Shown piece by piece: positions 13,880-26,566 of a stretch of 64,000 nt of DNA; the first letter of the stretch is position 1, and the number at the start of each line of letters is the position of its first letter. The notes beneath the pieces are model-generated. The model saw only the letters and a program-made list of their open reading frames with translations. It was not told where the DNA came from and did no database searches. The position numbers and the translations under genes are program-made. Origin of the DNA: Certhia americana (taxonomy: Eukaryota; Chordata; Aves; Passeriformes; Certhiidae); assembly GCA_018697195.1 (NCBI GenBank), contig CM031879.1, forward strand, positions 34,796,228 through 34,860,227. The letters run 5' to 3'.

Positions 13880-14254
13880 GTAACTGCTGGATGACATGAA
13901 CACAAAGCGTGAGCATGAGAAGGAAGGAAAAACAGAAAAAACACCAACTGCCTCCAGTCCATTTCCTCTTCTCCTGTGCCACTTGGGAGTGAAATTGAGC
14001 CTGGGAAGTAGGGAGCAATATGGTGGTTTTTCAGATTTTCTTCTTGTTATCCTACTTCCTATCCTACTTGTTATCCAATACATTAAATTGGTTTTCCCCA
14101 ATTGAATTATTTTGCCCATGATACCACTGATGAGCAATCCCCCTGTTCTTATCTTTACCCACTGGCTTTTGATTTTATTTTTCTCCCCCAATCCTGTTGA
14201 GAAAGCAGAGTGATAGAGCAGCTTGGTGTGCACCTGGCAGGCAGCATAGAGACA
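13880..14254 (+). mobile_element. Old avian ERV LTR fragment (plus strand)
   Basis: The 3' two-thirds align by eye with a common avian LTR type and with the copy at 48.4-49.03 kb. Shared landmarks, in order, are GGGAGTGAAATTGAGCCTGGG, a poly-A signal variant ATTAAA (14082-14087), ATTTTGCCCATG, the TGTTCTTATCT block, the TATTTTTCTCCCCCAATCCTG block, AGAGTGATAGAGC and GTGCACCTGGCA. The right end is placed at about 14254. The left end is not resolved and no target duplication was found. It looks more diverged than the 48-kb copy. Open frames on both strands across it are LTR sequence, not genes. Confidence 0.72.
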
Positions 14255-14324
14255 TTGCATTCCTGTGGATTGCTTTACATAGGAGCAAACATCCTTTTAT
14301 TCATTTTTTGTGCTGTGATAGCTT

Positions 14325-14360
14325 GACAAAGCAGCTACAATGGACAAAGCAGCTACAATG
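14325..14360. repeat. Perfect tandem duplication, 2 x 18 bp
   Basis: GACAAAGCAGCTACAATG is repeated exactly head to tail at 14325-14342 and 14343-14360. Identity of the two copies suggests a recent duplication or an assembly slip. Confidence 0.97.
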
Positions 14361-16703
14361 ACCTGCTTACAATTGCTGTGGGGTTCTTTGCCGTATATCT
14401 CTTCTATCCTGGTACATAAACTTCACTTTTCAAATAAAATATAAGAAAGGTTGGATAAAAATGTAAAAGAAGTACCGTTACATTAGTTTTAACACCATAT
14501 TTTTCTCTTATACCTTCGTTCATTATTATTTTGCCAGTATTATTTTCAGATTCTCATATACTTCAGGTTTTCTTCTTATGTGTTTATTGCTTTGCAGAGC
14601 TGCACCTGAAATATTTAATGAAAACAGAGTACAAACACAGAGCAGAAACTGCATGTTCCTCCAGTGCTACATGACCTCTAGAATTGCTTTATTTCTTTTC
14701 ATTAATGGCCAAGAGAACAATTAGGATAACAGAAGAGCATTAGCACCATTAATAAGACATTCCATTACTTTTAATCACAGGAGTAAACAGAAGATAGAGA
14801 CAGGTTGAGGAAGACTCTCCTGGAAGTAGTTTTCACAAGAGCCAAGATACCTCTCCTCAGAAGGAGATTACAATTTGCAGATAAGAGCACACATATAGGA
14901 GACAATGATCTGATATATATTCTGCACTAGATAGGATTGCAAATATATTCGACTACTATCTGTAGTCTGTGCTGTATAAGACTTAATGAGCTTCATCTCA
15001 AAGCCCTTGAGAGAAAAGATGTGTCTATTCATGGCCCAAAACAATAGTTCTGCAGCGCTCATCAGAATTCAAACACCATCTTTCTTAATATGCCATGGCC
15101 CAAATATAGATGTGGTAAGTGAGCAGGACCTGAGGTCAATGAAAAAACATTGAAGGGTAGACCTTTTAGTAGGTTTGATTGAACTCTGCCTCTTTAGTCT
15201 GGGATTCTGTTTCACATTCCTTATAAAAGCAGCAACAACAATGCTGAGTGCAGTGGAAATAATATCTGTAGATCACTGAGTAGCCTAGGCCTGAATACAG
15301 AATAATGTTCTTCAGAACAAAGGACATTGGAAACACAGAGGTAGAAATGTTTCCGAAAGGTTAACAGCTGCTCTGTTTTACCATTTGTTATTTGTGAAAT
15401 AACAGAAAATAAAACAATTTTTTAACAAAGAGAGAAAATATAATGGGAGAAAAAGTAAATAATGGTCAAAAAAGGTCTGCATTACAAAGATTTCTAGATG
15501 ATTCTATCTTTCCTTTTGAGCTGAGAAATAGAATTTACACAGTTTCTCAGGAGCACTTTACCACAAAGAAGATAGTTTTGTTATTTCAGAAGTTTTTGAC
15601 TCATTTTTCTTTTCATCTTTCTGGATTTGGAACTTTTATATAAAACAACTGTGGTAGCTGACAGAAGTCACTAAAAGTTCTGTTAATATCTATATTCCTA
15701 AGAGTTTGCCAAGAAGTGTACACCTACTTCTACTCAGACAGTCTCACCTTCCTAAATATTTCCAACCATGGAAATATTCCTGAACAAACACACTTATTTT
15801 TTGACATGTCAGCAATCATGGTTTATCGCACATAACTGCAAATCTTTACAGGACAAAATCTATATCTAAGTCAACTGACTTTGACTCCCTTTATGATTAA
15901 GGGAGAAAAACAGGTATCTAAAACATCCATACTGTGGACCAATTTTATTTCTGCTCTAGGATAAGTCACAATTTAGAAATGCCAATTTCTCTCTACTCAC
16001 TACAAAAGGAGTACAAGATGTACATGTGCCCTTTGCAGCACCCTGACCATTTTATTGGTACATTGTCCTTTCATGGTTTTTTTTCTTTCAAAGGCTACAG
16101 AACACTTGTCTATTTTATTATTTATCACTCCTCCAAGAGTTCTCTCATTTACCTGCAAAAACTAAGATTTTAAGTTATTTTCTTTCAGGATACAGATGAA
16201 AGAAAAATATTAAACAGCACAGCACAAGAGCTGATTTCTACAGAGCTTCACTAGAAACCCACCAGTGTGATGATGAATCTTCATTGCCAACGGCATTTGG
16301 CATCTGTCATCCAGACAATAATACAAGTATGTCATGTTGATTGTATGATGTGTTTTTGTAGTAGAAACATCAGGCAGCATAAAGTCAAAACCAATCAAGG
16401 TTTATGTTACATTGACACTAGCACTTTTATCAATAGGTATCAAATTGTTTTGACAAAATCTATTTTCAGTAGACTGTTGTAATCGAAATTGATCATGTTA
16501 TAGTCCTATCATTGTTTTAGAATTTGAATCTTCTATCATTCATTTTATGTTTTTTTCCCAAGGAAGTGACCATGGGAATAGACTTAAAACATCTCGGGTT
16601 ATTGTCGCTGTCAGGATAGAATAAATTACAAGCCACAGTGGATCTGAACACTGGAGGGCAATTAAGAACCTCTGAGATTGGAGTCCTTAACCTACTTGAT
16701 TAT

Positions 16704-16724
16704 CTTACACTTACACTTACACTT
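16704..16724. repeat. Short (CTTACA)n microsatellite
   Basis: About 3.5 copies of the hexamer CTTACA. Confidence 0.85.
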
Positions 16725-19700
16725 GTTTGTTCCCACAGCACTTTCCTAGGTATTGACTTCCTTTCCCATCAGGAAGATAAGGCAGGAAACCAAGACAGTT
16801 CCCATCATGCTGTGCTCACACTTACCTCTACCAGGAATTATTGTCCAGGGTTCCTGCACACCCCCCAGCATTTGTCTCCATGCAGCTGTCCAATCTTGGG
16901 ATCTTTCCCTGTTTCCAGGATCTTTACCACTTCCTTTCTGGGTTTCTTTCCCTCCAAGACCATTTTTCTCTCGGAATCCTTCCTTTCAACACTACTTTGC
17001 CTTAGCAGAATTCTAAGCCCTTGATTTTCCTCCAGTCTAAAATGTGTATGTGCCTAATAGTCTAGGCACAATGTGTGCCTAGCTGAACCCCTAGCTGAGT
17101 GGTTCTGTTTCATGTCTTCTTATTGATTAGAGTTTAGGACATGCCACTTTGGTTTAATCCAGTATCATTGAATTTCACAACTAGCTTGAACAAGTTGCAA
17201 TAGTCAGGAACAGGCTTCTGTCAGAGAGTTGAAAAGTTCAGTTATGAACACAGACATACATATTTGTTTATCTGCTACACATTACTGTTCATAGTGCAAG
17301 CTAGTTTTTCACTTATGACATTAGTTTTTTTTCAATAGATAATAATAATGACTTCTTTCAGGCCTCTAAAATTTTTCATTCTATTAATTCATAAATATTA
17401 ATGGCCTAGAGAGATCCTCAATTTACTATTTAAGGATACTAGAAAAATAAACCCAAAATAATCCAAATATAGTAACCTTGGTTCAGCACTATTTTTAGTC
17501 AATATTGGAGTAGAGAAGAGTGCATCACGGTGAAGTAATATTTAATTTTCTTCCTCCTCCTCCACACCTTAAAAATAGAGCAGAAGGTTTTGATGAGTAT
17601 TTCTCCTATCTGTTCAGAGCTTCACCATAACCTTGCTGGAGAGCAAACAAGCACCTCAGAACAGAAGTCCCCAAGGCCCACTACTGACAAAACCAGAACC
17701 TGCAGCTGCACATTAGAAAAAACTCTCCTGCTGCTACTTCTTATTTATATCATAATTTTGATTGTGAGTCACAGTCTCACCTGTATGATTTTAGCAGCAA
17801 CTGGAAGGCATTCACATCATCAGTAGGTCTTCCAGACTGTCTTTTTATTTTATTTTCAAATAAAAATATTACAAGGTAGCAGCTGGGTATTTGCCAGAGC
17901 TGTCACCCTCTAAAGGGCACTGACATGGTGATACCACAACACTCCATCTGCATGCCCTGGTTTTTCCAGTTACCCAAGGAAAGTTCTCTGCTCCCCCATG
18001 CTCTCCATGGTATAGAAGTAGGTTTCACTTACATTACAGGGTCTGAGCTTGATTTATGGTTCTTGTGCAGCTGAAGTGATCAAGCCCTAGACAACAGCAA
18101 TTTTTATATATATCTTACTACCTTTTTTCTCATTTCTTTACCTTTATTTTAATTCTTGTACCTTGTTCTGCCAGCCCCAACCTTTTACTAAATAAACAAC
18201 CTGTCCCAATTATGTTTTCCCTACTGGTCTTAGTTTTGCTACCTACACACCTACCTCAAGTATTTCTGATATTACAATTACCTAGATAATCTTGGCTCTG
18301 CAAAGTATCACTGTGCCAGTTTTCCAGGTGTTGCTCAGCCTTGGAAGATTCTGCTCCCTTTCAGTTATTTGTCAAGCCTGACCATCTCATATACCTTCTC
18401 TTTAGCAACCTGTGAAGTCCAGGCAGTGCTCATGGCACTATCTTCCCTCAGCTGCTCACAGATATCCAGCACTTCCAGCAATTTCTCATGTCTGGAAGTT
18501 TTCCTCTGAGCATCTTGTTCAGTTAGCTGAACCTCAGACCAGCACCCATTTACTCACAGACACATTGAATTGTAACCTTAAAGAAGGACAAAGGAAATTT
18601 TAAAATCTTAGTTTCAGAATCAGAGGAGTAAACAGCTATGCTAAGGGAAATTTCCCTGTTGCTGAACAACTTAGAGTGAAGATGCTGTCACAGGACATTG
18701 TTGACCTAGAAAGGTAAATCTCAGCTACCCTTGTGGAATCATGATGCATGTTCCCCTATAGAAGTACCTTGGCCAATAGAAAAATAAAGCTGAAGCAAAA
18801 GGAGTCTCCAAAGCATCTTTTTTGTGACTGAGTTTGCATCTCAGTAGCAACTAGGCAAACAGAACAGACAGAGTGATTTGGAAAGAAGTTATGAAAACCC
18901 CAGTGACATTAAAGAAAAGGATTTTGTAGCAAGGTGCAATATAAAGTAAGTTTTCATATGGATTGATTATGTAAAGAACCATGAACTGTATTTTTCTAAC
19001 TGAAACCTTAAAAAAAAGTGTGAAAAATGCATGTTTTAAACTAAATTACACTATTTTTCTACCTGATCATTATGGGATTGTAATTCTCAGAGGTTTTTCA
19101 GAGTAGACATCATGGATAATTTACTTTTGAATAGACAAACTAGGTATTAAATACTTATGAATAAGTGCTTCAATGTCCCTAGAGTCTTTCCTGTGAACCA
19201 GCTAAAAACTTGATCTTATAAAATAAAAATTTGGTTTGCAAAACAAAGAAGAGCTCGGAGGTTTGGTTTGTTTGTTTTTTTTTTTCTAAGCAGAAAAACA
19301 TTCTATAATTAAAGTGATTTAATCCTTGAAAGGGTATTTTCTTTATGTATGACCATTAACACCACAGAAATCAGTCTCAGACAAACTAAACAGACCAGTT
19401 AAAGCCAGGCACGTAGACAGCCAGAGAAAGAAGCTGTATGGAAGACAAAAGGCTGGGAAAATATTTCCACCTATTTACAGCAGTTAAGTGATGTGTTGCT
19501 AACTGATGTTGTTAATCTCACATGATCTCACAGGAGTCCTTTACATAACACAGACCTACTTTATCAGATCATCCTAAAGCAGACCCCCAGCAGCCAGCCA
19601 GCTCCTGAGGCTGGCTCAGGTGTGCAGACTGGGATGGCCCCTTGCTCATGCATAGCACCCAGGCATAGTTACCCAGTTACATAGCTGCCTGGCTGTGTTA

Positions 19701-21169
19701 GGGACACAGCCTGCTGCCCACATATAACCGCTGGAATTTCAGCAGAATACTGCAGAGAGTAAAATTCATGGGAGGACCTTTGTGAGACATTCATCGCCCT
19801 GCACTGGCAGCTGAAAACCATGAGAACCTCAGCAAATGGTACCTTCTGCTAGGACAGCTGAATCCTACATCTGCTATTCCAAACTATCTAGGTACCACTA
19901 TGCTACAAACAAGATGTTGTCTTATCTAGAAGTCAAATCTAAATTACCTTCATCCTTAATTGCTTAACAAATTAGGGATACCATTTCAGATTTTTTCTCC
20001 CTTAAAATTGGATTTTAAGTCAAGCACTGTCACGTTTTCACGTGGAAATGGAAAAAAAAATATGAGGAAATGAGTCCTGTGAGTCAAGAAATATGAAAAG
20101 TTCATGTATATACAGAATAAGCACAAAACAGCGTAGTCTGTTGAGCAGTTTGATAAAGTATGAATTCATTAACATCAATAATCTATTTATTAGTGAAACA
20201 GACAGGAAAATCATGAAAGTCCTATCAGAGATATTATTCTACTATATGGAATTCTGAATGTGCTTTTCACTAGCAGAAGGGCATAGATAATCATAGATAA
20301 CTTGTAATATGAGCAGGGACAGATGTTTTCTAAAATGTAAATGAAATGTATATGAGAAGCTAACATCAACAGGAATTTGTCTTTCCTGAATTAAGTGTAT
20401 TACTGATTTTGTTCTCTGTAATTATGTTTTTCACTATTAACTATCCCAGCATTAAGGCAGAATTCATTGTACTCACACCACAAAAGACTTCAAAAAATTA
20501 CCACATTTGGTAGCTTGGTGATGAATAATAGAGTTAAATATTGTTGACTTTGAATTTTAATTCTTTGATTCCCTCTTCACTCTCCTTGGCTTTAACTCCT
20601 TGATACCTGGTAGAAAAAGTTATATTTAAATAAATTTTCCAGAAGAATCTACTTTGCCATTTGTAGATCTTTTTTTTACCATTTTCCATGAGAGCATTAT
20701 CCTAGGAGCTGGTCGCACTTCTTTTAATTTACTTTTGTTTTCATTATTTGGCCCCAAAGTAGGGGTTTTTTTCCACCTTTTTTTCACAGCTGTCCCTCTA
20801 CCTTAGGCAGAATAGAGTTAGAAATTTTTATTAATGTATTATGCAATTCTAGTTTGTTCTTTTTGCTCTAATAAAAACATAACAATCTTTTAATGGAAGA
20901 AATAACTTGAAATTATAATCTCTGGTTAATCTCAGGGAAAAAAAAATCTAACTGATATCACACAAGGATGAGAAATCATCATAATCATGAATCATCTCTT
21001 GAGATTAAATCTCAGGCTTCATGATTAGGTACAAAAGATGATGACCTCCATTTGATCAGATGCCACTACCTTGCAGCTCACAAAAAGCAAGCAAGCCTAC
21101 TCCTTTATGCCAGTATCTCTGAGTGACTTCCAGGCCAAATCTGTCTCCTGCTTGTGAGTCCCAGCCAGA

Positions 21170-21195
21170 ACACAGTGACCTCTGTGTCACTGTGT
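21170..21195. repeat. Perfect 10-bp inverted repeat
   Basis: ACACAGTGAC and GTCACTGTGT are exact reverse complements separated by six bases (CTCTGT). No transcript context is visible. It is probably incidental. Confidence 0.9.
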
Positions 21196-22812
21196 GTGTT
21201 AGTCTGAGCAGACAAGGGGGAAGATTCGGGTCCACCTTGCCCAGCAGAACCACTGCATAAAGACCTCCTGTGTCAACAGTCCTGAAAACATGGGCTTACT
21301 CAGCAGTCTCCGTCTGCTCTGTCTAAAAAGACTCTTGTCATCATCTTGGACCGAAGCAGGTTCAGACCTCAAAGAGTAAAACTGTTGAGAACAGTTTCAC
21401 TGGGTGCTCTGCTTAAGAATTTACCCTTCACCCAGCACCATATTTCCTGATTAATTGTACTGTTAACTTCTGTACCTCAAAGCAAGTCTTCCTTTATTTA
21501 TGATCATTTAGAGCTAGCTGTCCAGATAACACCTGAGGAAACTGGAGTGTAAACATGTGGTCTACAGGCTTTTTTCCATATTTCTTTTCATGTCTCTATC
21601 AGTCATTTCCTCTCGATATACTTCTCTTTCTCCTTGACCTACAAGAATTCTAATGTTTTTCATGAGAATATGGTCCATCATCCTGTTTTTCAGTTATTGG
21701 TTATCTATCCAGCTTGAGGTGCCTTTGCCTATAGAGAAACAACTATTTCAGGAGTGTTTAGTGGAATCTTAGTGGTAGTGTTTATAACTTTATAACTCTG
21801 ATTTGCAGTTGCTGATTATTTTCATGTTTACAAGATGTATGGTTTCAGAAAGTTTGCTGCCATCATACACAGGTTTAAAGCCTCTGCAGGTGTCTTCAGG
21901 ATCTACTGCCATTTTCACACATGCTCTGGCAAGAAAATAAATTATTGACTTCATCTTCCTCCTTCTGCCGCTGTCATTACAGCAAATAAAAATTAATAAC
22001 TCCAAAATCCTTGGGCCTTGTTTAATCTAACATTAACATTAAATTACCATGCTTTGTTGATAGCTTTTTAATTTTTACCTCTGGCAATTTTATGTGATTA
22101 TGAAACTCATCCTGTTACCAAATATAAATAAATTATCCATGTCAGTCGTCTTAACACAGATGTCATATCCTACATGTCACTTTAACTGCAAGACCCTGAG
22201 AGAAAAAAGAAAGAAAAACAAGTCACCTTCCTCAGAACTGCCTGGATTATCTCTTTTAGAGAAAAGGAGCAAAATGTTAGGAAGAATTTAAACTTTCAGT
22301 CCTATCAATTCATGGTGAATGTCTGAGCTAGAAAAGTGTATATGCTGTAACCTGTGTTGCTAATAGGTCAAAGGACTGCCCAGGAGAAACTGGATGGAGG
22401 AAGTCAGAAAAAAAGATCATTAGTGGGCTATTTCTCTGTCTTCATCATTGGACATAGGACTACCCTGACCCTTGTCTCTGCAGGTCCCTCATACTGTGTA
22501 TCATCCCAGGTAAGAGCCTAAGATATGCCTTATCTTAGGACATCCTTTCTGAGGACAGAAATAAATCACATCCTGGAATAGAGCCCAGCACAATGTGTAT
22601 GTTCACTGCATTTGTATCACGCTAAATCTCAAGTTGACAACTGAGATCATAAATAGCACATGCAAGAACCCAAACTTGGATTACAATTATTTAGCATAGT
22701 GTGATTATCACTTCACATGAATTGTCATCCTATCTCTTGTATGGGGTAATTTCTATTCCACCAGCTGTAGACTGGCATATTTTTTTGCCAGAACTATTTA
22801 AAAGAGCACCTT

Positions 22813-22856
22813 AAAAAAAAAAAAAAAACATTAATTAAAAAAAAAAAAAAAAAAAA
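22813..22856 (+). repeat. Twin poly-A tracts (A16, A20)
   Basis: Two A runs (22813-22828 and 22837-22856) separated by a short CATTAATT-like spacer. No retroposed body is recognised upstream. Confidence 0.95.
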
Positions 22857-25084
22857 TTGGGCACAGTTAATTTGCCAAATTTTTGCATTTTTTATTTTAA
22901 ATAAAGGATTTTTTATTCACTTGATGAGAGTATTTTTAATTTCACTGCATTGTGGCAGTGGATAAGCTGTATTGTTGGGGTATTTTTTGAAGTTAGGTAG
23001 CACTTTGCTTTATGAGCTGAATGGAAGTATATTTGCCAGCTATATGAGCTGTTTACCTCAGATAATAATATAGACCTCAATCCACTTTTGCTGAAGTATT
23101 GGTACGCAGTAACCTGCTTCCATGCTAATAATGGATAATCATGACAAACACATACCCAGCAGGAAACTTCCACAGCATAGATAAATCTACATCCCTCTGG
23201 AAGAGCACTTTCAGGAGCATGATATGTTCCCAGTTTGCTTCTTTCCCATCCAAAGGATTTTCAAGAAGTTACATAGAGATAGATGATAACCCAGGAGCTC
23301 TGTCTGATGACCTTACCAGTAAAATATTATCATGCCACCAAATCTGGATACTGGTCTCCAGGTATATCTGGAACTGTGCTTCCAATTCACTGTTTGGATG
23401 GCAATTTTTTTATGATGTTTGAATTTAGGATAGTCTTGGAAGACAATTTGCATTTGCCCCGCTTCTGATGGATACCTGCTAAATTGTAGTTTGACAGCTT
23501 GCCACAAAAACTGACACTGAAATCAAATTATAAGCTTTCATTGACAGCTGAATACAGCTCCAGACAAAGTATCTCAAAAAAAAAAAAAAAAAAAAAAAAA
23601 TCTGGGAGAGCTATAAATGAAACACAGGACTGCACACAAGAGGGTAAAAAGGGTCATGCAGCCTATAGGATGGTTTCCATCTGAAAGGAGTTCCATTAAT
23701 TTGATAATTTAGTTTTAAAAGGAGGGAATAATGATGAATAGAGAAAGATAGATTAAAAGACTATCAGATCATTAAAGACAGAGATGGTGAACAGGGAACA
23801 TCCACTTACTGTTTCTAACAACACCAGGGAATATCCAGTCAGATGAAGAAACTGCAAATAAACTTTCATGCAGATTTAATCATATGTTACTGTGGGTTAG
23901 AGTAGACAATTTCACAGCCACCATTACAGGCTTGAACTTTATTAAGGGAAATATTCTTACCCTAATGTGAGGACCACTCAAGCAAGCTGTTCCTCTGATG
24001 CTGTACAAACTGATCTCCAATGGACCACTGGATCCCAGTTTCCCAGTAGCCATGCAGAACTGGAAGTGTGCACCTTATCTCTTAACCAGATTATATTCAT
24101 TGATTTATTTTTCATTAAAAAAAAAATCCAAACAGAATGTGGAAATGATGCTAAGCATAAAGGGTACACAAGGACAATGGTAGCTCCAATTCTCTTGCAA
24201 ACAAGTGCACTCAAGAAAATTCTGATTCCACATAAGGAGATTCCTTTCATCACACATTTCTTGTGCATCTAGAGTACTTGAAATATGTTGCTACCTGCTC
24301 CATTTCCTTAGGAGGAGTATATGAAACTGGTTTGAGTACCCCCTGAGCCAAACATAGTATAAAATTTAAGTCCTCCCACTCTCCAGTACAATTAGTTATA
24401 AATTACAGTTGTCTGTGAATTCAGTGCACATGCTGATTACTGTGGCATGAATGAGGTGGTTAGATATAACCTATGTTGCAAAATATGTGATTTCTGAAAT
24501 TCTGTGACAAGCTAAAGGAATTGTCTGAACTGCAAAGAATAGGTTAGCTTAGCCAGCATGATGGATGGATGGACTGTAATGAAAGAAATACCCTTTGTGT
24601 GTATGCATTAGAGACCATGCATTAGCCAGAGCCAGACTGTGTGGTCCTGAAAACAAACCTGACGCTCTTTTCTATGTGTTTCTACTGGCACTTACAACCA
24701 AAAAAATAACTTTTCTAAATGAGGCAGGAGTCAAAGAATGAAATAGCTTGATCCTGGAATACTCTCAGCAGGTTGAGTATCAGGAACAGGAAGCACTGGG
24801 GTACTGGCAGCTACCCATTTGTACATAACCCATTTGGTTACATACTGAGCAGTAGTATAAATAAGAATTTTAATGAAAAGAAACCATCAGTTCTCAATTG
24901 TAACACTGTGAAAGAGAAGCTCTTGCCAGAAGGTCTCTTCAGTCAAACATCTGAGTGATGGCTCGGAAAAAGATTCTGAAGGAAAGCTGAAGAACAATGC
25001 TATATCTCAGACCAGAACTGAAAGGCACTTAATTTTATTTTTTCTTCCTTTTTTCTTTTCTTTTCTTTCTTATTTATCTCTTCC
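22857..25084. other. No gene recognised
   Basis: Unique AT-rich DNA interrupted by the A25 tract at 23576-23600. Overlapping 60-101-codon frames on both strands near 23.1-23.5 and 24.0-24.3 kb are mutually antisense and show no recognised motif. Confidence 0.55.
23576..23600 (+). repeat. A25 homopolymer
   Basis: Uninterrupted A run. No retrocopy was identified in front of it. Confidence 0.95.
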
Positions 25085-25239
25085 ATTATTGTTGTGGTTG
25101 AGGGGTTTTAATGTGTGGTTTTTTTTTTTTTTTTGGGGGGGGGGGGTTGGTCTTTTGTTTATTTACTTCTTGATTGGGGTTTGCTTTGTTTTGGGGTTTT
25201 TTGGTTTGATTTAGTTGCTTTGTTTTGTTGGGGTTTTTT
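25085..25239 (+). repeat. T/G-biased low-complexity tract with T16-G12
   Basis: The plus strand is almost entirely T and G over about 155 bases, including 16 T directly followed by 12 G (25119-25146) and several further GGGG runs (near 25178, 25194 and 25230). Runs of at least four G separated by short T loops fit the G-quadruplex pattern. The minus-strand frame across it is a Lys/Asn/Pro-rich composition artefact. Confidence 0.9.
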
Positions 25240-25991
25240 CCCCCTTTGTTTGTTTCCAGTTTTACAATCAAGTATCTAGCCTGTGTTTTGCTGGGATATG
25301 GGATAAAATAAATGTCATTTATTTTTCACTTCAAATTTTGTCCAGTAATTAACCTGGACAAATGAACTGCCCAGTAAATAGCACTCTTGTTTTGACAGAA
25401 ATAGACAATCTGATCCTAGCATAGTCTGATGTATTTTCAAGCTATCTCTAGATAAACAGTTTATAGCAGAGGCGGCTTCAGTCCTTTCCATCTCCATATA
25501 TTTAATGTTGCTTTGCTTATCTGAAATTTGGTTTGGTTACAGTCAAAACCCAAGACAGAAAAATGACATGCCACTCCCTGCTCCACTTGTGCAACGGACA
25601 TTGCATGGTGCTACTGTTGCTGTGCTGCTGCATGCAGCCTGTGGGGAGAAGCCATGGGGAGATTCCTGAGCCTCTTTGAGCCAACTGGGCAGGATGAGCA
25701 CACCAGCTGGTCACAGGCTAAAGTGGTGAAATCCATCCATGCTGGTTTTTCATATTCTCAGGTGAATCATGAAGCTGGCTGAACCAGAAAGTCCTGCACA
25801 CAGAGATTTAGAGGGCCAGAGGAATGCATATGAACAGCTGTGAAAGATGTGTCTTGAAGGACAAGCATGTGAAAGAGACTACAATCACAGCTGAAGCTAT
25901 TCCTGATTTCTCACACTGGTTGGTTTGGACTACAGTAGTCTGAACCTCCAATAGTAGCAAATATTAAGAACGCTATTATACCTTGTCACAT
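25240..25991. other. No gene recognised
   Basis: Unique sequence between the T/G tract and the solo LTR. Short minus-strand frames near 25.3-25.7 kb show no recognised features. Confidence 0.5.
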
Positions 25992-26561
25992 TGTTGATGG
26001 GTTGGCTGGAATATTTTCCTTTGTAGTGGCTTCTATTGTGCTGTTCTGGGTACGTGACCAAAGCTGTGCTGATAACACAGGGTTGCTTTAGCTGAGCAGT
26101 TCTTACATAGGGGGAAGGCTTTTTCTGCTTCTCCTGCTGCCCTGACAGCCACCAGACTGGGATAAAAGTAGTTGGGAGAGGTCAGCTGGGACAGTTTACC
26201 CCAATCAACCAACCAACTGGATATTCCATAACATACAATACTGTGCTTAGCAATTAAAAAAAAAAAAAAAAAAAAAAAGAGTGGAGAAAGAAAGGATGAA
26301 GGAGATGGATATATTTGGAGTTATGATATCTGCCTTCCCAAGTAACTGGTACAGTTGATAGAGCTCTGATTATCTGGAGACAGCTGAACACATGCCTGCC
26401 CATAGGAAGCAGAGAATTAATTAGATATTTTACTTTGCTTGAGTACGAGTCTTCTGCTTTTTCATGAATTTCTCAATTTTACTCTTGTGATTCTCCTCTC
26501 CACCAGAGGAGAAGTGAGCAACAGGCTGTGTGGGGCTGAGCTGCTCACTAGTACCACAACA
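25992..26561 (+). mobile_element. Solo LTR, avian ERVL-type (plus strand)
   Basis: The order follows an LTR common in bird genomes: the start TGTTGATGGGTTGGCTGG, the GCTGATAACACAGGGTTGCT block, the GGTCAGCTGGGACAG block, GGATATTCCATAACAT, TTCCCAAGTAACTGGTA, the GCTGAACACATGCCTGCCCA block, AGTGAGCAACAGGCTGTGTG and the terminal CCACAACA. It is flanked by CACAT (25987-25991) and AACAT (26562-26566), a 5-bp target duplication with one mismatch, which fits ERVL-like integration. No internal retroviral genes flank it, so it is a solo LTR left by LTR-LTR recombination. Family name is from memory; boundaries and duplication are seen directly. Confidence 0.85.
26256..26278 (+). repeat. A23 expansion inside the solo LTR
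   Basis: A run of 23 A sits between the CCATAACAT block and the downstream half of the LTR, about where this LTR type carries its TATA/A-rich core promoter. The A-rich box seems to have expanded into a homopolymer. Confidence 0.85.
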
Positions 26562-26566
26562 AACAT

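Larger units (their letters stand above)
14255..22812. other. Unique AT-rich DNA, no gene seen
   Basis: About 8.5 kb without a recognisable gene or named repeat family. It contains the small tandem duplications at 14325 and 16704, a 10-bp duplication CATAGATAA(T/C) at 20282-20301 and the hairpin at 21170-21195. The open frame at 16638-17024 lies in a C/T-rich patch and has no recognised domain. Confidence 0.55.

Noticed and set aside
25086..25271. Lys/Asn/Pro-rich minus-strand small protein
   Set aside because: Product of the T/G-biased tract. No start context or conservation evidence.
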